Part shown: one piece after another, positions 14,167-22,652 of the stretch
Layout of the letters: every line of letters starts with the position of its first letter
Numbering within the stretch: position 1 is the stretch's first letter
Origin: a virus
Strand: one strand, 5' to 3'
DNA length: 29,892 bases
Virus record (IMG/VR): IMGVR_UViG_3300034096_000253
Coordinates: 1-29,892 of that record
Notes under the pieces: model-generated
What the model saw: only the letters and a program-made list of their open reading frames with translations
What the model was told of the DNA's origin: nothing
Databases searched by the model: none
Position numbers and translations under genes: made by a program

Positions 14167-17100
14167 TCAGGCTCCTACGTTAAAGCGTTGAGTGCGTTCC
14201 ATCTTGCTCAGTCGGGCTTCCATGCCGGACAGCTTGTCGATGATTTGCGGGTTGGCATTCGATTGCGTGACGACGACGGCCCGCATCTCGGCCTTGAGTT
14301 CGGCAATGGCCTGAACGATCTTGCCGTCATTGCCACCGCGCAGGGCATCGCGGGTTTCGTCGGCGGTCATCACCTGGGCGGGGCGCTCGAAGCGGACGAT
14401 CTCCGGGCCTTGTTCACCCACCAGGGCGAGACCCGCTTGGGCATAGCCGCCCTTGGCATATTGCGGAATGGGGATGGCACTCAGCCCGTTGCCCATGAGG
14501 ATGCTGTTGAGGGCTTCCAGCTGCGCCTGGTTGAGCCGGGTTCCGGCTTGCAGCGCGGCAAGTTGATCCTGCGCCATCTTCAGGGCGGCGTCGGCTTGTT
14601 CCTGCGCTTTCTGCTTGGCTTCCTCGGCTTGCTTGGCGGCTTCAATGCGTGTGAGTTCAGCCAGTTCAGCCAGCTTGCCCAGATCGCGTTCAGCCGCTTC
14701 CCGTGCCGCCCGCATGGCTTCGTTCTTGTTCGGGTCGGATAGGTCAGCGATGGCCTGTTGAGTCTGCTTCTGCGCTTCCTCAATCTGCTTCTGTGCGGCC
14801 TCGCGGATCGCGTCGGTGGCCTTCTGGCTGGCCTCGCGCATGGCGTCGAGGTTGTCCTGCTGGGATTTACGGATTGCGTCGAGTTGATCCGCCTGAATCT
14901 CGCGGATGGCATCCAGGCGCTCGGCTTGGCTCTCGCGCAGCGCATCCAGCCGCTCGGATTGGCTTTCGCGGATGGCATCCAGCTTTTCGGATTGCAACTC
15001 GCGCAGCTTGTCCATCTCTTCAGCCTGCGCTTCCCGCAGCAGGTCGATACGAGACTGGATGGAATCGGGATCGGGGGCTGACATGCCGCCAATAGCGGAC
15101 ATGGCATTCTTCACGGCATCAAAGGTGTTGGCATACTGCGTGCCGGAGCCGTAATACTGCTTGCTGGCTTCAAGGTAGGCATCCGACGCACCGGACAGCT
15201 TCTGCATCGCATCGGCATCGCCGCCTTGGGCGCGGGCGAGTAAATCCTGATACTGCCGCTGGGCTTCGGCCAGACGTTGTTCAGGTGACAACGGGCTGTT
15301 GCCACCTAAAGCCATGCCGCGCACATAGTCCTGGATGCCTTTGATCGCGTCCCGCAGTTTGTTAGCCGCATCGAGTTCATCGCCCAGCGCCTTCAGTTGA
15401 GCATCGTGGGCTTTTTGCAGCGCCTTCTGCTCCTGGTCGAACTGCTTCTGAGTCAGCTTGTTGGCCGCATCAAAGGCTTTCTGTTCGGCCTTGATCTCGG
15501 CATCGAATTGCTTCTGCGTCAGCTTGTTGGCCGCGTCGAATTGCTTCTGCTGTGACTTGATGGCGGCTTCGTCACTCTTCGACTGCGCCTTGATAGCCGC
15601 TTCCAGCCGGTCATTCTCGGCTTCGATAGCGGCGTCGGTCGCGGCGTTAATCGCGTCGATCTGCAGCTGCAAGGCGGCGTTGAGCTTCTCGGTCTCGGCG
15701 GCGATGTAGGCTTGCTGTGCTTCCTGAATGGCGGCGACTTCGGCGTTGTATTTCGCCATCACGGCTTGCTGGGCGGTATTCAGCAGACCCACCTCGACAC
15801 TGACATCCCGCGCTCGGCCATCGGACAGGCTGGTGATGTAGGTGTCGATAGCGCCGAAGGCGTTGTTGCGGTCAGTGCTGGCAAGTCCGAAGACGGCTTG
15901 CGGGCCTTGAAGCTGGGCAATCTGGCTGGCGATAGACTTCTGCAAGTCCAGCACGGACTGGAGGCGTTGCTGGGCCTGCTGGATGGTCTGGACGATGCTG
16001 TTGAAGATATCTTCCAGCGTCGAACCCATGGCTAGACGGGCATCATCGATGATGGCCTGCTTCTCCAGGGCGACGCGGGCGATCTCGGCGGCTTTATCCA
16101 TGCCCTCCTTGGCCATGATCTGCGCCAGTTCCTCATTCAGCGCATTGAGTTCGCTGTTGAGGTTGGACCAGCGGGCAATCTTGGTCTTTAAGGTCTTGAT
16201 GACTTCCTTGTTTTGCTTCCTGGGTGCCTTGGCCAGTTCGTCGGCCAGCTTGCGCTCCCAGTACGCCACCTCTTCATTCATCTGCGCCACGCCACCGAAG
16301 CGGGCCTTGATGCGCTTCATCAGGCGATTGCGCTCGGCAAACAAAGGATCACGCGCATCGCTGGCGGCATTGCCAATGGCGTCGATACGGGCTTGCGAGT
16401 CGCCGCTGACGCCCCCGATCAGCTTGCCGAAGTCGGTGCCGACCTGTTTGATCTGGTCGCTGATGGCTTTGAATGGGTCGAGGATGGCGTCGTATTTGTC
16501 GCGGATGGCTTGCGCTTCGTTGGCCACCTGGGCAAAGGACTCGGACAGGGCGATCATCTGGCCGAAGAGTGTCTTCCCGGCGTCGGTGCTTTGGTCAATG
16601 CCACGAATCATGGCGGCGAAACCTTCCTTACTGGATGGCATGACTTGCCCGAACTTGCCGAACTGCTCGGCCAGGACGCGCACATCGCCCGCGTAACGGT
16701 CAGCCTCGGAGACAAAGTTCTCGTTGAAGGCTTCCATCGCGGCATTGAAGGCATCTAGCCCACCCGCCGCGTTAATCATGGTGCGGTCGAGGTTGCTGTC
16801 ACCGATGCCAGCGGTCTTCATTTTGTCACTGGCCTGGATCAGCTTTTTGTAAGCCGCAATAATGTCGTCCGCCTTGCCAGTCAGTTCGTTGACGTACTGA
16901 CGAACCCCTACCGCAAGCGTTTTTTGTCCGGCCAGCGTCTGCCGCACGATTTCTGCCGCAACATCGCCCTGCTTATTGATGATCTGGGTGTACTTGATAG
17001 CAGACAACCCAAGGCGCTCCAGCTCTCCCTGAGCGCGATTAACACCCTCGGCCAAACGCCAAAATGTCTGTGCGTATCCTTCGCCTACTTGCTGGAATGA

Positions 17101-20100
17101 CTCAAGCCCAGGCATGAATGCCGCTGCCATCTTGTCGGACAAATTGCTCATGATGGCGGCGAGTTGTTTCTCCATATCATCGCCGCTCAGTCCTTTCAGC
17201 GAGATAATGCCTAGATCGACAACGAAGGTGCTTAAACGCTTCTTAAAATCATCCGCCGTCAGGCCGAACGTCTTGCCGCCTTCAACCAACGCAGCTGAAA
17301 TACCAATGATGGTTCGTTCAATCTGCTTGCCGGGGCCGGTAATGCCATCCAGCAGCATCTTCGAATCAACCCCGTTGCGGTTGTTGCTGACATAGGCCAC
17401 ACCAGAATCCATGCCCATCTTGAAGATGTCCGACAATAGTGCTTTTGGAAACGCGATACCCCAGTCAGAAATTGATTTGTTTTCGTTAATACCGGCATAG
17501 CCTTTGCCGCCATCAGCCATGCCCGCAGCAATGCTTCGGAAGTTCAGCAATGCGGCATTGGTAGTGCCTTTAATGGAAAGCTCAATATTCTCCAGCGCCC
17601 TGAGCATGGCGGCGGAATATGTCAGATCGTTGCTGCTGTTGTCTCGAATAATCTCAAGGGATTTGGCAATGGACTCCGACTTTGCGTTGGCATCGCCCAG
17701 CACCGTTCCGGTCCCGGCCAGCTTTTGCCTGTTTTCGGAAGAGTTTGGGTCATTGCGGGTACCTCCGCCGCCTCCTCCAAAAGCGCCGATGGCTGATCCG
17801 ATCAGGCTTGCCACCATACCGGCCATGGCGATCATTCTCGGTATGGCTGAATAGGGGTCGCCGCTGGCCTGATTCAGAATGGCCTGAATACCCAGCGCAA
17901 TGTTCGTGACTTGGGTCGCCATTTGCAGTGCCTGTTGAGCCACAGCCATGGCTTTGTATCCAGAAGTGCCGTCCTCGTACATGTTCCGCATGGCGCCGGC
18001 TACATTGCCGAGCATGTCAAACGTCGCGCCGAGGGTTTCTAGCTGGCCTTTCTGCTCTGCGCCGAGCTTTTTGGCTTCATCGTCACCCGACTTGGCAATC
18101 GTAGCCTTTCTGTCTCGGTCAATTTGCTTGAGTCGCTTGTCATACAGCGCCATGGCTTCGGATACGCCAGCCAGCGACTTGCCCATCCTGCCAAAGGCTT
18201 CCTCATAGCTTTTGGCGTACTCAATCATGCGTTGGGCCGCTTCGTCCCATGCTTGATTGAGCCGAAGTTGTTCATCAGCGACCGACTGCTCCTGACTCTT
18301 CTTCTGCGATCCCGTCAGTTCATCCACCGCCCCTTTCAGCGCCTGGGTCGAAAGGATGTATTGCTGCATCCGCGCAATCTGATCCGGCGATATCAGTTCC
18401 GGCAGGTTGCCGGTGGACTGATAGTAGTCATTCAGCAGGGCCAGCTGGTCGGCATTGGCCCCCGCCTGCTTGGCGGCGGTCAGGCGGTCGAGAATGTCGG
18501 CTTGGCGCTGATAAGCCTGGATGATGCCGTCGATGGCGGTGACTTCGTTGCGCTTGAGATCGGCGGATTGCTTGGCAAATTCGTTGACCTTGCCGGCGGC
18601 GGTGATTTCTGCTTGGGCGCGGTTTTCGGCCAGCAACAGCAAGTCGTTATCGGCAGCACGGATGGCCTGCTTCAGCTTGAATTGATCGTCTATGCTGACG
18701 TTGTACTTGTCAGCCTGGGCCAGTTCAGCCTGATAGGCTTGCTTCTTGGCTTCCAGTGCCTGCTGCTGGGCGTCGTATTCGGCCCGCACCATCTCCAGCG
18801 CCTGGGCGTTGTATTCGGCGGCTTTGGCTTGCGCGGCTTCGATAATCCTGGCCCTGTCCTCGTAGGTCTTGGCCCCGGCCAGTTGTTCAGCGGTCAGACG
18901 GGCAGCGGCTTCGCGCTCCTGATCCATCGCCGCCAGTCGGGTCTTGATCTGCTCGACCTGAACCTTGGCGTATTCCTCGGCCCGTTTCACCTGATCGTCC
19001 TGATGGGTTTTCAGGCGATTGAACGCGGTGCCGAGTTCATCAGCCTGGTCTTTGGCGGAGGTGAAGGACTCACCCTGCGCGCCGAGGACATTCTGCCACT
19101 TCTCATACAGCGCCCCGACCGAGACGACATAGTTCTGCGTCTCTTTGAACGGCGGCACGCCACCGAATTTCTGCACGTTGCCGGGGCCAGCGTTGTACGC
19201 TGCCGCCGCCAGTCGCAAGGATTTGAACTGCTTTTCCTGCTGGGCCAGGTACATGACCCCGCCCTTGATGTTGTCGTTCAGGTCGTTGAAATTGACGCCC
19301 AACTGCTTGGCGGTGCCCGGCATCAACTGCATGACACCCCGCGCACCCACAGCGGACTTGGCCAACTGGTTGAAGCCGCTTTCCTGCTGGGCAATCGCCA
19401 GCGCAAAGGCGGGATCGACCTTGTAGGCTTTGGCCGTCTCGATGACAATTTGAGCGACGGCTTTTTGCTTTTCAGAGAGCTTGGTCATGGCCAGCGCGGC
19501 ATCATTGGCCCCGCGTTTTACGCCGTCGAAGAATTGTTTTTGCTGCTGTTTCCTAGACTCCCATTCTTCCTTGCTGATGGCCTCGTTCACATCTGGCTTT
19601 GAAGCTGACGCCGCATTGATTGCAGCTAACTCCTGTTCTGATGGTGTGCCAAAGATGCCACGAGCAGACCGATTGGCATTCATCTCTTCAATGGCTTTTG
19701 CCCGCTTGGTGAGCTTGTCAAAGCCTTCTATTATGAGCGCCCATCCGCTGACAACCTTGCTGATTGGCGTCATCAACGTGTCCATGTTTTTGGCAATCAA
19801 AGACAGCGATTCAGCCAGTTCTTTTGATGAGCCAGAGGCTTGATCGGCCTTGCCTATATAACTGGTAAAGGCGTTTTGGATCTGCTGAAACGCGCCAGAT
19901 ATCGTGACCGGCATCTGGGTATATTCACGCTTGATGGCGTCCGACTGCGAAAGGATGGCATTGACGACCTTATCGGCAGTCAATTCACCCTGCGCGGCCA
20001 TTTCTCTCAACGCGCCGATCGGTACATTCAGCCCATCGGCCAGTGCTTTGGCGAGACGTGGCGAGTTCTCCATCATCGAGTTGAACTCGTCGCCCCGAAG

Positions 20101-20634
20101 GACGCCGGAGCCGATGGCCTGGGCAAACTGGAGGATGCCCGCCGCTGCACTGGAGGCATCGGCACCGGAGATGCGGATGGACTTACCGACCAGATCGGTG
20201 ATGGCCAGGGTGTCGGCTTGGGATCGGCCCAGATCACGCATCGACGTGGCCAGCCGCGAATAAAGCTGCACGGTTTCCGCCAGCGGCGTCATGTTGCGCT
20301 GACTGATTTCAAACAGTTGTGACTGGGCAGCGGCAAACTCTTGGGTGGACCCCGAGACGAGTTTGAGCTTGGCGACGATGCCGGAATAGGCATCGGCGGT
20401 CTGAATCATTTGACGGGCTGAAAAGGCCACTCCCAATCCCGCCAAGGCGCGGCCCGCAGTGGTTGCCGCGTTGCCAAGTCCCTGAGTAGCTTTTTCAATG
20501 CCGCCGAGACTCTGCGCGGCTTTTTTTGAACTATTGCCGACCTGCTCGATATTCTTGACGACCTTACCAATGTTGGCTTCGGCATTTCTGCCATCTGCCG
20601 TCAGGGTAATCCCAAGGTGCATCGATGAGTTCAT
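14167..20634 (-). CDS. Tape measure protein with an internal lytic transglycosylase domain
   Basis: A 2155-aa protein, the longest gene here, setting tail length and acting in DNA entry. Residues about 60-270 (FSARQMIQTADAYSGIVAKL, GSGVLRGDEFNSMMENSPRLAKAL) match the 'tape measure domain' family. Residues 390-500 are an SLT (soluble lytic transglycosylase) domain: catalytic Glu418 in AIAQQESGFN, GVMQLMPGTA at 433-442 and AAYNAGPG at 478-485. It would open peptidoglycan during ejection. A hydrophobic Gly-rich patch near 940-1000 may span the inner membrane. The C-terminal third is long coiled coil with 11-residue repeats. Full length suggests an unusually long tail. The start at 20634 follows GTAGGG; an ATG at 20622 is an alternative. 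Confidence 0.95.
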   Translation of the reverse strand: MNSSMHLGITLTADGRNAEANIGKVVKNIEQVGNSSKKAAQSLGGIEKATQGLGNAATTAGRALAGLGVAFSARQMIQTADAYSGIVAKLKLVSGSTQEFAAAQSQLFEISQRNMTPLAETVQLYSRLATSMRDLGRSQADTLAITDLVGKSIRISGADASSAAAGILQFAQAIGSGVLRGDEFNSMMENSPRLAKALADGLNVPIGALREMAAQGELTADKVVNAILSQSDAIKREYTQMPVTISGAFQQIQNAFTSYIGKADQASGSSKELAESLSLIAKNMDTLMTPISKVVSGWALIIEGFDKLTKRAKAIEEMNANRSARGIFGTPSEQELAAINAASASKPDVNEAISKEEWESRKQQQKQFFDGVKRGANDAALAMTKLSEKQKAVAQIVIETAKAYKVDPAFALAIAQQESGFNQLAKSAVGARGVMQLMPGTAKQLGVNFNDLNDNIKGGVMYLAQQEKQFKSLRLAAAAYNAGPGNVQKFGGVPPFKETQNYVVSVGALYEKWQNVLGAQGESFTSAKDQADELGTAFNRLKTHQDDQVKRAEEYAKVQVEQIKTRLAAMDQEREAAARLTAEQLAGAKTYEDRARIIEAAQAKAAEYNAQALEMVRAEYDAQQQALEAKKQAYQAELAQADKYNVSIDDQFKLKQAIRAADNDLLLLAENRAQAEITAAGKVNEFAKQSADLKRNEVTAIDGIIQAYQRQADILDRLTAAKQAGANADQLALLNDYYQSTGNLPELISPDQIARMQQYILSTQALKGAVDELTGSQKKSQEQSVADEQLRLNQAWDEAAQRMIEYAKSYEEAFGRMGKSLAGVSEAMALYDKRLKQIDRDRKATIAKSGDDEAKKLGAEQKGQLETLGATFDMLGNVAGAMRNMYEDGTSGYKAMAVAQQALQMATQVTNIALGIQAILNQASGDPYSAIPRMIAMAGMVASLIGSAIGAFGGGGGGTRNDPNSSENRQKLAGTGTVLGDANAKSESIAKSLEIIRDNSSNDLTYSAAMLRALENIELSIKGTTNAALLNFRSIAAGMADGGKGYAGINENKSISDWGIAFPKALLSDIFKMGMDSGVAYVSNNRNGVDSKMLLDGITGPGKQIERTIIGISAALVEGGKTFGLTADDFKKRLSTFVVDLGIISLKGLSGDDMEKQLAAIMSNLSDKMAAAFMPGLESFQQVGEGYAQTFWRLAEGVNRAQGELERLGLSAIKYTQIINKQGDVAAEIVRQTLAGQKTLAVGVRQYVNELTGKADDIIAAYKKLIQASDKMKTAGIGDSNLDRTMINAAGGLDAFNAAMEAFNENFVSEADRYAGDVRVLAEQFGKFGQVMPSSKEGFAAMIRGIDQSTDAGKTLFGQMIALSESFAQVANEAQAIRDKYDAILDPFKAISDQIKQVGTDFGKLIGGVSGDSQARIDAIGNAASDARDPLFAERNRLMKRIKARFGGVAQMNEEVAYWERKLADELAKAPRKQNKEVIKTLKTKIARWSNLNSELNALNEELAQIMAKEGMDKAAEIARVALEKQAIIDDARLAMGSTLEDIFNSIVQTIQQAQQRLQSVLDLQKSIASQIAQLQGPQAVFGLASTDRNNAFGAIDTYITSLSDGRARDVSVEVGLLNTAQQAVMAKYNAEVAAIQEAQQAYIAAETEKLNAALQLQIDAINAATDAAIEAENDRLEAAIKAQSKSDEAAIKSQQKQFDAANKLTQKQFDAEIKAEQKAFDAANKLTQKQFDQEQKALQKAHDAQLKALGDELDAANKLRDAIKGIQDYVRGMALGGNSPLSPEQRLAEAQRQYQDLLARAQGGDADAMQKLSGASDAYLEASKQYYGSGTQYANTFDAVKNAMSAIGGMSAPDPDSIQSRIDLLREAQAEEMDKLRELQSEKLDAIRESQSERLDALRESQAERLDAIREIQADQLDAIRKSQQDNLDAMREASQKATDAIREAAQKQIEEAQKQTQQAIADLSDPNKNEAMRAAREAAERDLGKLAELAELTRIEAAKQAEEAKQKAQEQADAALKMAQDQLAALQAGTRLNQAQLEALNSILMGNGLSAIPIPQYAKGGYAQAGLALVGEQGPEIVRFERPAQVMTADETRDALRGGNDGKIVQAIAELKAEMRAVVVTQSNANPQIIDKLSGMEARLSKMERTQRFNVGA
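14791..15019 (-). repeat. 33-bp periodic coding repeats (11-residue, LDAIRES type)
   Basis: Within the tape measure gene, about seven consecutive 11-residue units of the form LDAIRESQxER are encoded by imperfect 33-bp repeats (limits approximate). Eleven residues make three helical turns, so this is a hendecad coiled coil. The repeats are protein-driven: they carry many silent differences, and they are not a separate DNA element. Confidence 0.7.
15443..15536 (-). repeat. 66-bp spaced coding repeat in the tape measure gene
   Basis: Two near-identical 28-bp segments (15443-15470 and 15509-15536) lie exactly 66 bp apart and differ at two bases. They encode two copies of the 22-residue unit containing FDAANKLTQKQFD. 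This is again a multiple of 11 residues and shows recent internal duplication of the coiled-coil region. Confidence 0.7.
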
Positions 20635-20641
20635 AAAGACC

Positions 20642-20953
20642 CTACTTCTTGCTCGGCTTGTTCAAAATCGGCAGTGCCGCTGATTCCATGATTCGCAGTC
20701 CGTCAAATATCTCGCCGGCCTTCTTCCAGTGCCCCATCATCCGCAGCGTCGATTCCATCGCCGGGTAATCCAGCCCGTGCCAGATCATCTGCCCGGACAT
20801 GGCGGGAATTTCCCGCCGCCATTGCGTCTGAAGTGCCAGGAACACCATCAGCGTGTCCCAGTTTTCCTCCCAGACCTCACATTGGCCGTCGTCTTCCACC
20901 TGGCTTTCCAGCGTGTCATGGATGACCTCCTCGGGTGCGCCAAAGGCCCGCAT
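20642..20953 (-). CDS. Tail assembly chaperone, T part (made mainly by -1 frameshift)
   Basis: The 103-aa frame from ATG 20953 is most likely the downstream half of a G-T fusion. The frame is open back to 21025, where a slippery site lies. Shifting there from the preceding gene adds 24 residues (LEDAASHWAAPS...) and then this sequence with no stop, giving a 254-aa product. GHWKKAGEIFDGLRIMESAALPIL is a DUF1799-like motif. In lambda, the G-T fusion recruits tail tube subunits to the tape measure. Independent initiation at 20953 is less likely: only GATCTGG precedes it. Confidence 0.82.
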   Translation of the reverse strand: MRAFGAPEEVIHDTLESQVEDDGQCEVWEENWDTLMVFLALQTQWRREIPAMSGQMIWHGLDYPAMESTLRMMGHWKKAGEIFDGLRIMESAALPILNKPSKK

Positions 20954-21021
20954 GGCCTCGGCCAGATCGTCGTTGCCGGCGTGCGGTCTGGAAGGCGCGG
21001 CCCAATGGCTGGCCGCGTCCT

Positions 21022-21405
21022 CTAGTTTTTTCGCTTGCCGCCCCCGAGAGTCGCTTCAAAAAACGCGGCGACAATCACGCTGGCCGCGTTGGGGTAGTTG
21101 TTCAGCATCAGCCAGACGTTAGCGCGGTTGAACGGCAAATCCTCCGCACCATCCGCTTCAGAGACGTGCCGCCAGCCCTCTGCAATGTCCATCACATAGT
21201 CGGTGTCCCGTTCCAGGCTATCGACCACCACTTCCGATTCCGTCATCTGCTCCTGGGCCTTTTGCAAGTCGTTCAGTTTTGAACGGCTGACCCGCTTGAA
21301 CTTCATTTCAAACTTGATGGCCTGGGATGCACCGGACTCGTTGACGACGGGGAGAATCACCCCGTAATAAAAGCCTTCGCTTTTGGGTTTGAGGACAAAT
21401 GCCAT
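21022..21405 (-). CDS. Tail assembly chaperone (lambda gpG-like)
   Basis: A 127-aa protein between the major tail protein and the tape measure, the position of gpG. It starts MAFVLKPKSEGFYYGVILPV; the middle (FEMKFKRVSRSKLNDLQKAQ) is typical of tail chaperones. The gene ends GGC AAG CGA AAA AAC TAG: the last codons form a -1 slippery heptamer directly before the stop. Most ribosomes would stop here and a minority make the long G-T form. The stop is followed at once by an open -1 frame. Confidence 0.85.
   Translation of the reverse strand: MAFVLKPKSEGFYYGVILPVVNESGASQAIKFEMKFKRVSRSKLNDLQKAQEQMTESEVVVDSLERDTDYVMDIAEGWRHVSEADGAEDLPFNRANVWLMLNNYPNAASVIVAAFFEATLGGGKRKN
21025..21031 (-). promoter_or_regulatory. 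-1 programmed ribosomal frameshift site, A-AAA-AAC
   Basis: On the - strand the frame-0 codons CGA AAA AAC TAG contain the heptamer AAAAAAC in the X-XXY-YYZ phase. After a one-base back-slip, reading continues CTA GAG GAC GCG..., exactly in frame with the downstream 103-aa ORF (24 codons to its ATG). Gene order and position match the lambda G/GT frameshift. I did not work out a downstream stimulatory structure. Confidence 0.9.
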
Positions 21406-21439
21406 TGGGTTTACCTATCTGTCTGTTTAGGGAATGAGT

Positions 21440-21495
21440 CCCCCGCTTCATCACCAGCGGCGGGGGGCGCTGTAGACAGCCCTGGACTCAGGGTC
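21440..21495. repeat. Hairpin pair between the major tail gene and chaperone gene
   Basis: In the 115-bp gap, CCCCCGC (21440-21446) pairs with GCGGGGG (21460-21466), and CCCTG (21482-21486) pairs with CAGGG (21491-21495); GCTGTAGACAGC between them is nearly palindromic. There is no T-run. Such structures after a highly expressed tail gene could protect its mRNA 3' end or reduce read-through to the chaperone. Confidence 0.5.
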
Positions 21496-21520
21496 GTGAT
21501 GCGACTGCCTGTCCGGGCGT

Positions 21521-22453
21521 TTACTTGAAGGTCAAAACCAGTTCGTCATTGCCGGCGCTGGTCGGCTCGAACACCATCGGCGCGGAGATCATCAGCACGC
21601 CATCGCTGTCGGAATAGCTCGGCGGGTTGATGGTGACGGCGGGGGCGTCGATCTGGACGATGGACCCTGCGCCGGTGCCGTGGATGATCTGGAATGCGCC
21701 GGAGGTTTTGGTTCTGGCGGCTTCCACCCAGGCGTAGCTGGTGACGGTGGTCATCTCAAACACCAGCGTGCCGGTCGGGGCACGATCCGTGATGAGGGCC
21801 GCCGGATCGCAGCCGGGGAGATCGCGGTAGACGAGGTTATTGGCCAATTCCAGCGCGAACGATTCGGTACACAGGTCTTCACCAAAGAGGGTGATGGTCT
21901 GGGTATTGGCGCTGTTGGCACCCTTCGGAATCTTGAAGTCGCTGAAGTTCGGCGTCAGCGGTGAAGCGTCTGCCGGGGCCACATAGTTGCCCATGAAATT
22001 GAACGACAGACTCGGGATCGCGCCGCGTGCAATCGACAGGCTGAAGCTGCCTCGCGCACCCGTGATCTGGTGCTTGATGCCGTCCATGAAGACTTCGATG
22101 GTGACGGAATCAAAGTCGGCGGATACCGGGGTATATTCGGTGTCCGTGGCCGAGGTGATGGTTTCGTCGAAGCCACACGCCATCAGCGCATCGCCATAGG
22201 CCGGCCGGGTGCCCGCCGTGCCCGAGGACGCCAGTTCGACATCGAAGCTCAGTTCGACGTGCTGATCCAGTTGGATGCTGGACGACTGGCCGAAATATGG
22301 CCGGACGAAATCACGGGTGGCGGTATTGCCAGCCAGCGGGGTGAGTGAGACGTTGCTGACGAGGAAGCAGTCGGTGCCTGCCAGCGTTGCAGCGGTGCCG
22401 AAGGTCGTTTCCTTCTTCAGCGCCACCAGGGTTTTGTTCATAAACAGGGCCAT
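21521..22453 (-). CDS. Major tail (tube) protein
   Basis: A 310-aa beta-rich protein that would polymerise into the tail tube. The N-terminus has LVALKKETTFGTAATLAGTD, a pattern typical of the 'phage tail tube' family. Later segments are GTRPAYGDALMACGFDETIT, VFMDGIKHQITGARGSFSLS and PSLSFNFMGNYVAP. Position directly before the chaperone and tape measure confirms the role. The ATG at 22453 is inside a long RNA stem; an in-frame ATG at 22441 (MNKTLVALKK) is an alternative start. Both ends of the gene are bordered by RNA hairpins, unlike the other late genes. Confidence 0.9.
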   Translation of the reverse strand: MALFMNKTLVALKKETTFGTAATLAGTDCFLVSNVSLTPLAGNTATRDFVRPYFGQSSSIQLDQHVELSFDVELASSGTAGTRPAYGDALMACGFDETITSATDTEYTPVSADFDSVTIEVFMDGIKHQITGARGSFSLSIARGAIPSLSFNFMGNYVAPADASPLTPNFSDFKIPKGANSANTQTITLFGEDLCTESFALELANNLVYRDLPGCDPAALITDRAPTGTLVFEMTTVTSYAWVEAARTKTSGAFQIIHGTGAGSIVQIDAPAVTINPPSYSDSDGVLMISAPMVFEPTSAGNDELVLTFK

Positions 22454-22492
22454 AGCGGACTCCGGGTTTTAAGCCGGGGTCGCTATGCCCTG
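22445..22492 (-). promoter_or_regulatory. RNA stem-loop covering the start of the major tail gene
   Basis: On the - strand the arm 22492-22474 (CAGGGCATAGCGACCCCGG) pairs with 22465-22445 (CCGGAGTCCGCTATGGCCCTG, 21 bases with two bulges) around an 8-base loop: 6 + 6 + 2 + 4 = 18 base pairs, two single-base bulges and one mismatch. The downstream arm holds the Shine-Dalgarno GGAG and the AUG. Translation would need the stem to be opened, by upstream translation, a protein or cleavage. Confidence 0.65.
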
Positions 22493-22550
22493 AGTGCCTT
22501 CTGCGAAGGGTCGTCAGGACGGGTGCCCGTCGTGGTGTTAAAAAATCAGT

Positions 22551-22652
22551 TCAGGCTTTTTCGGCCTCTTTCATCCAGTCCTCAAGGGCGCTGATAGCCC
22601 CCTTGGCAACGCGGATGAGCGTCTTAATCAATACTTTCGTGTGCGGTTTCAT
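22551..22652 (-). CDS. Small basic helical peptide
   Basis: A 33-aa ORF starting MKPHTKVLIKTLIRVAKGAI and ending in an acidic-basic helix with one Trp. It overlaps the end of the previous gene by 29 bases in another frame. The amphipathic pattern (KVLIKTLIRVAKGAISALEDW) is strongly protein-like and the codons look normal for the operon. It ends about 60 bases before the stem-loop covering the major tail gene. It could act as a short leader for that gene. Function unknown. Confidence 0.55.
   Translation of the reverse strand: MKPHTKVLIKTLIRVAKGAISALEDWMKEAEKA

Noticed and set aside
14791-15536. Tandem repeats as a CRISPR or non-coding repeat array
   Set aside because: The period is a multiple of 33 bp, in frame, with silent differences; it encodes a coiled coil. 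No spacers and no cas genes are present.
18124-19602. A 492-aa open frame on the + strand
   Set aside because: It lies antisense to the tape measure gene, has no domain and arises from the codon bias of the real gene.
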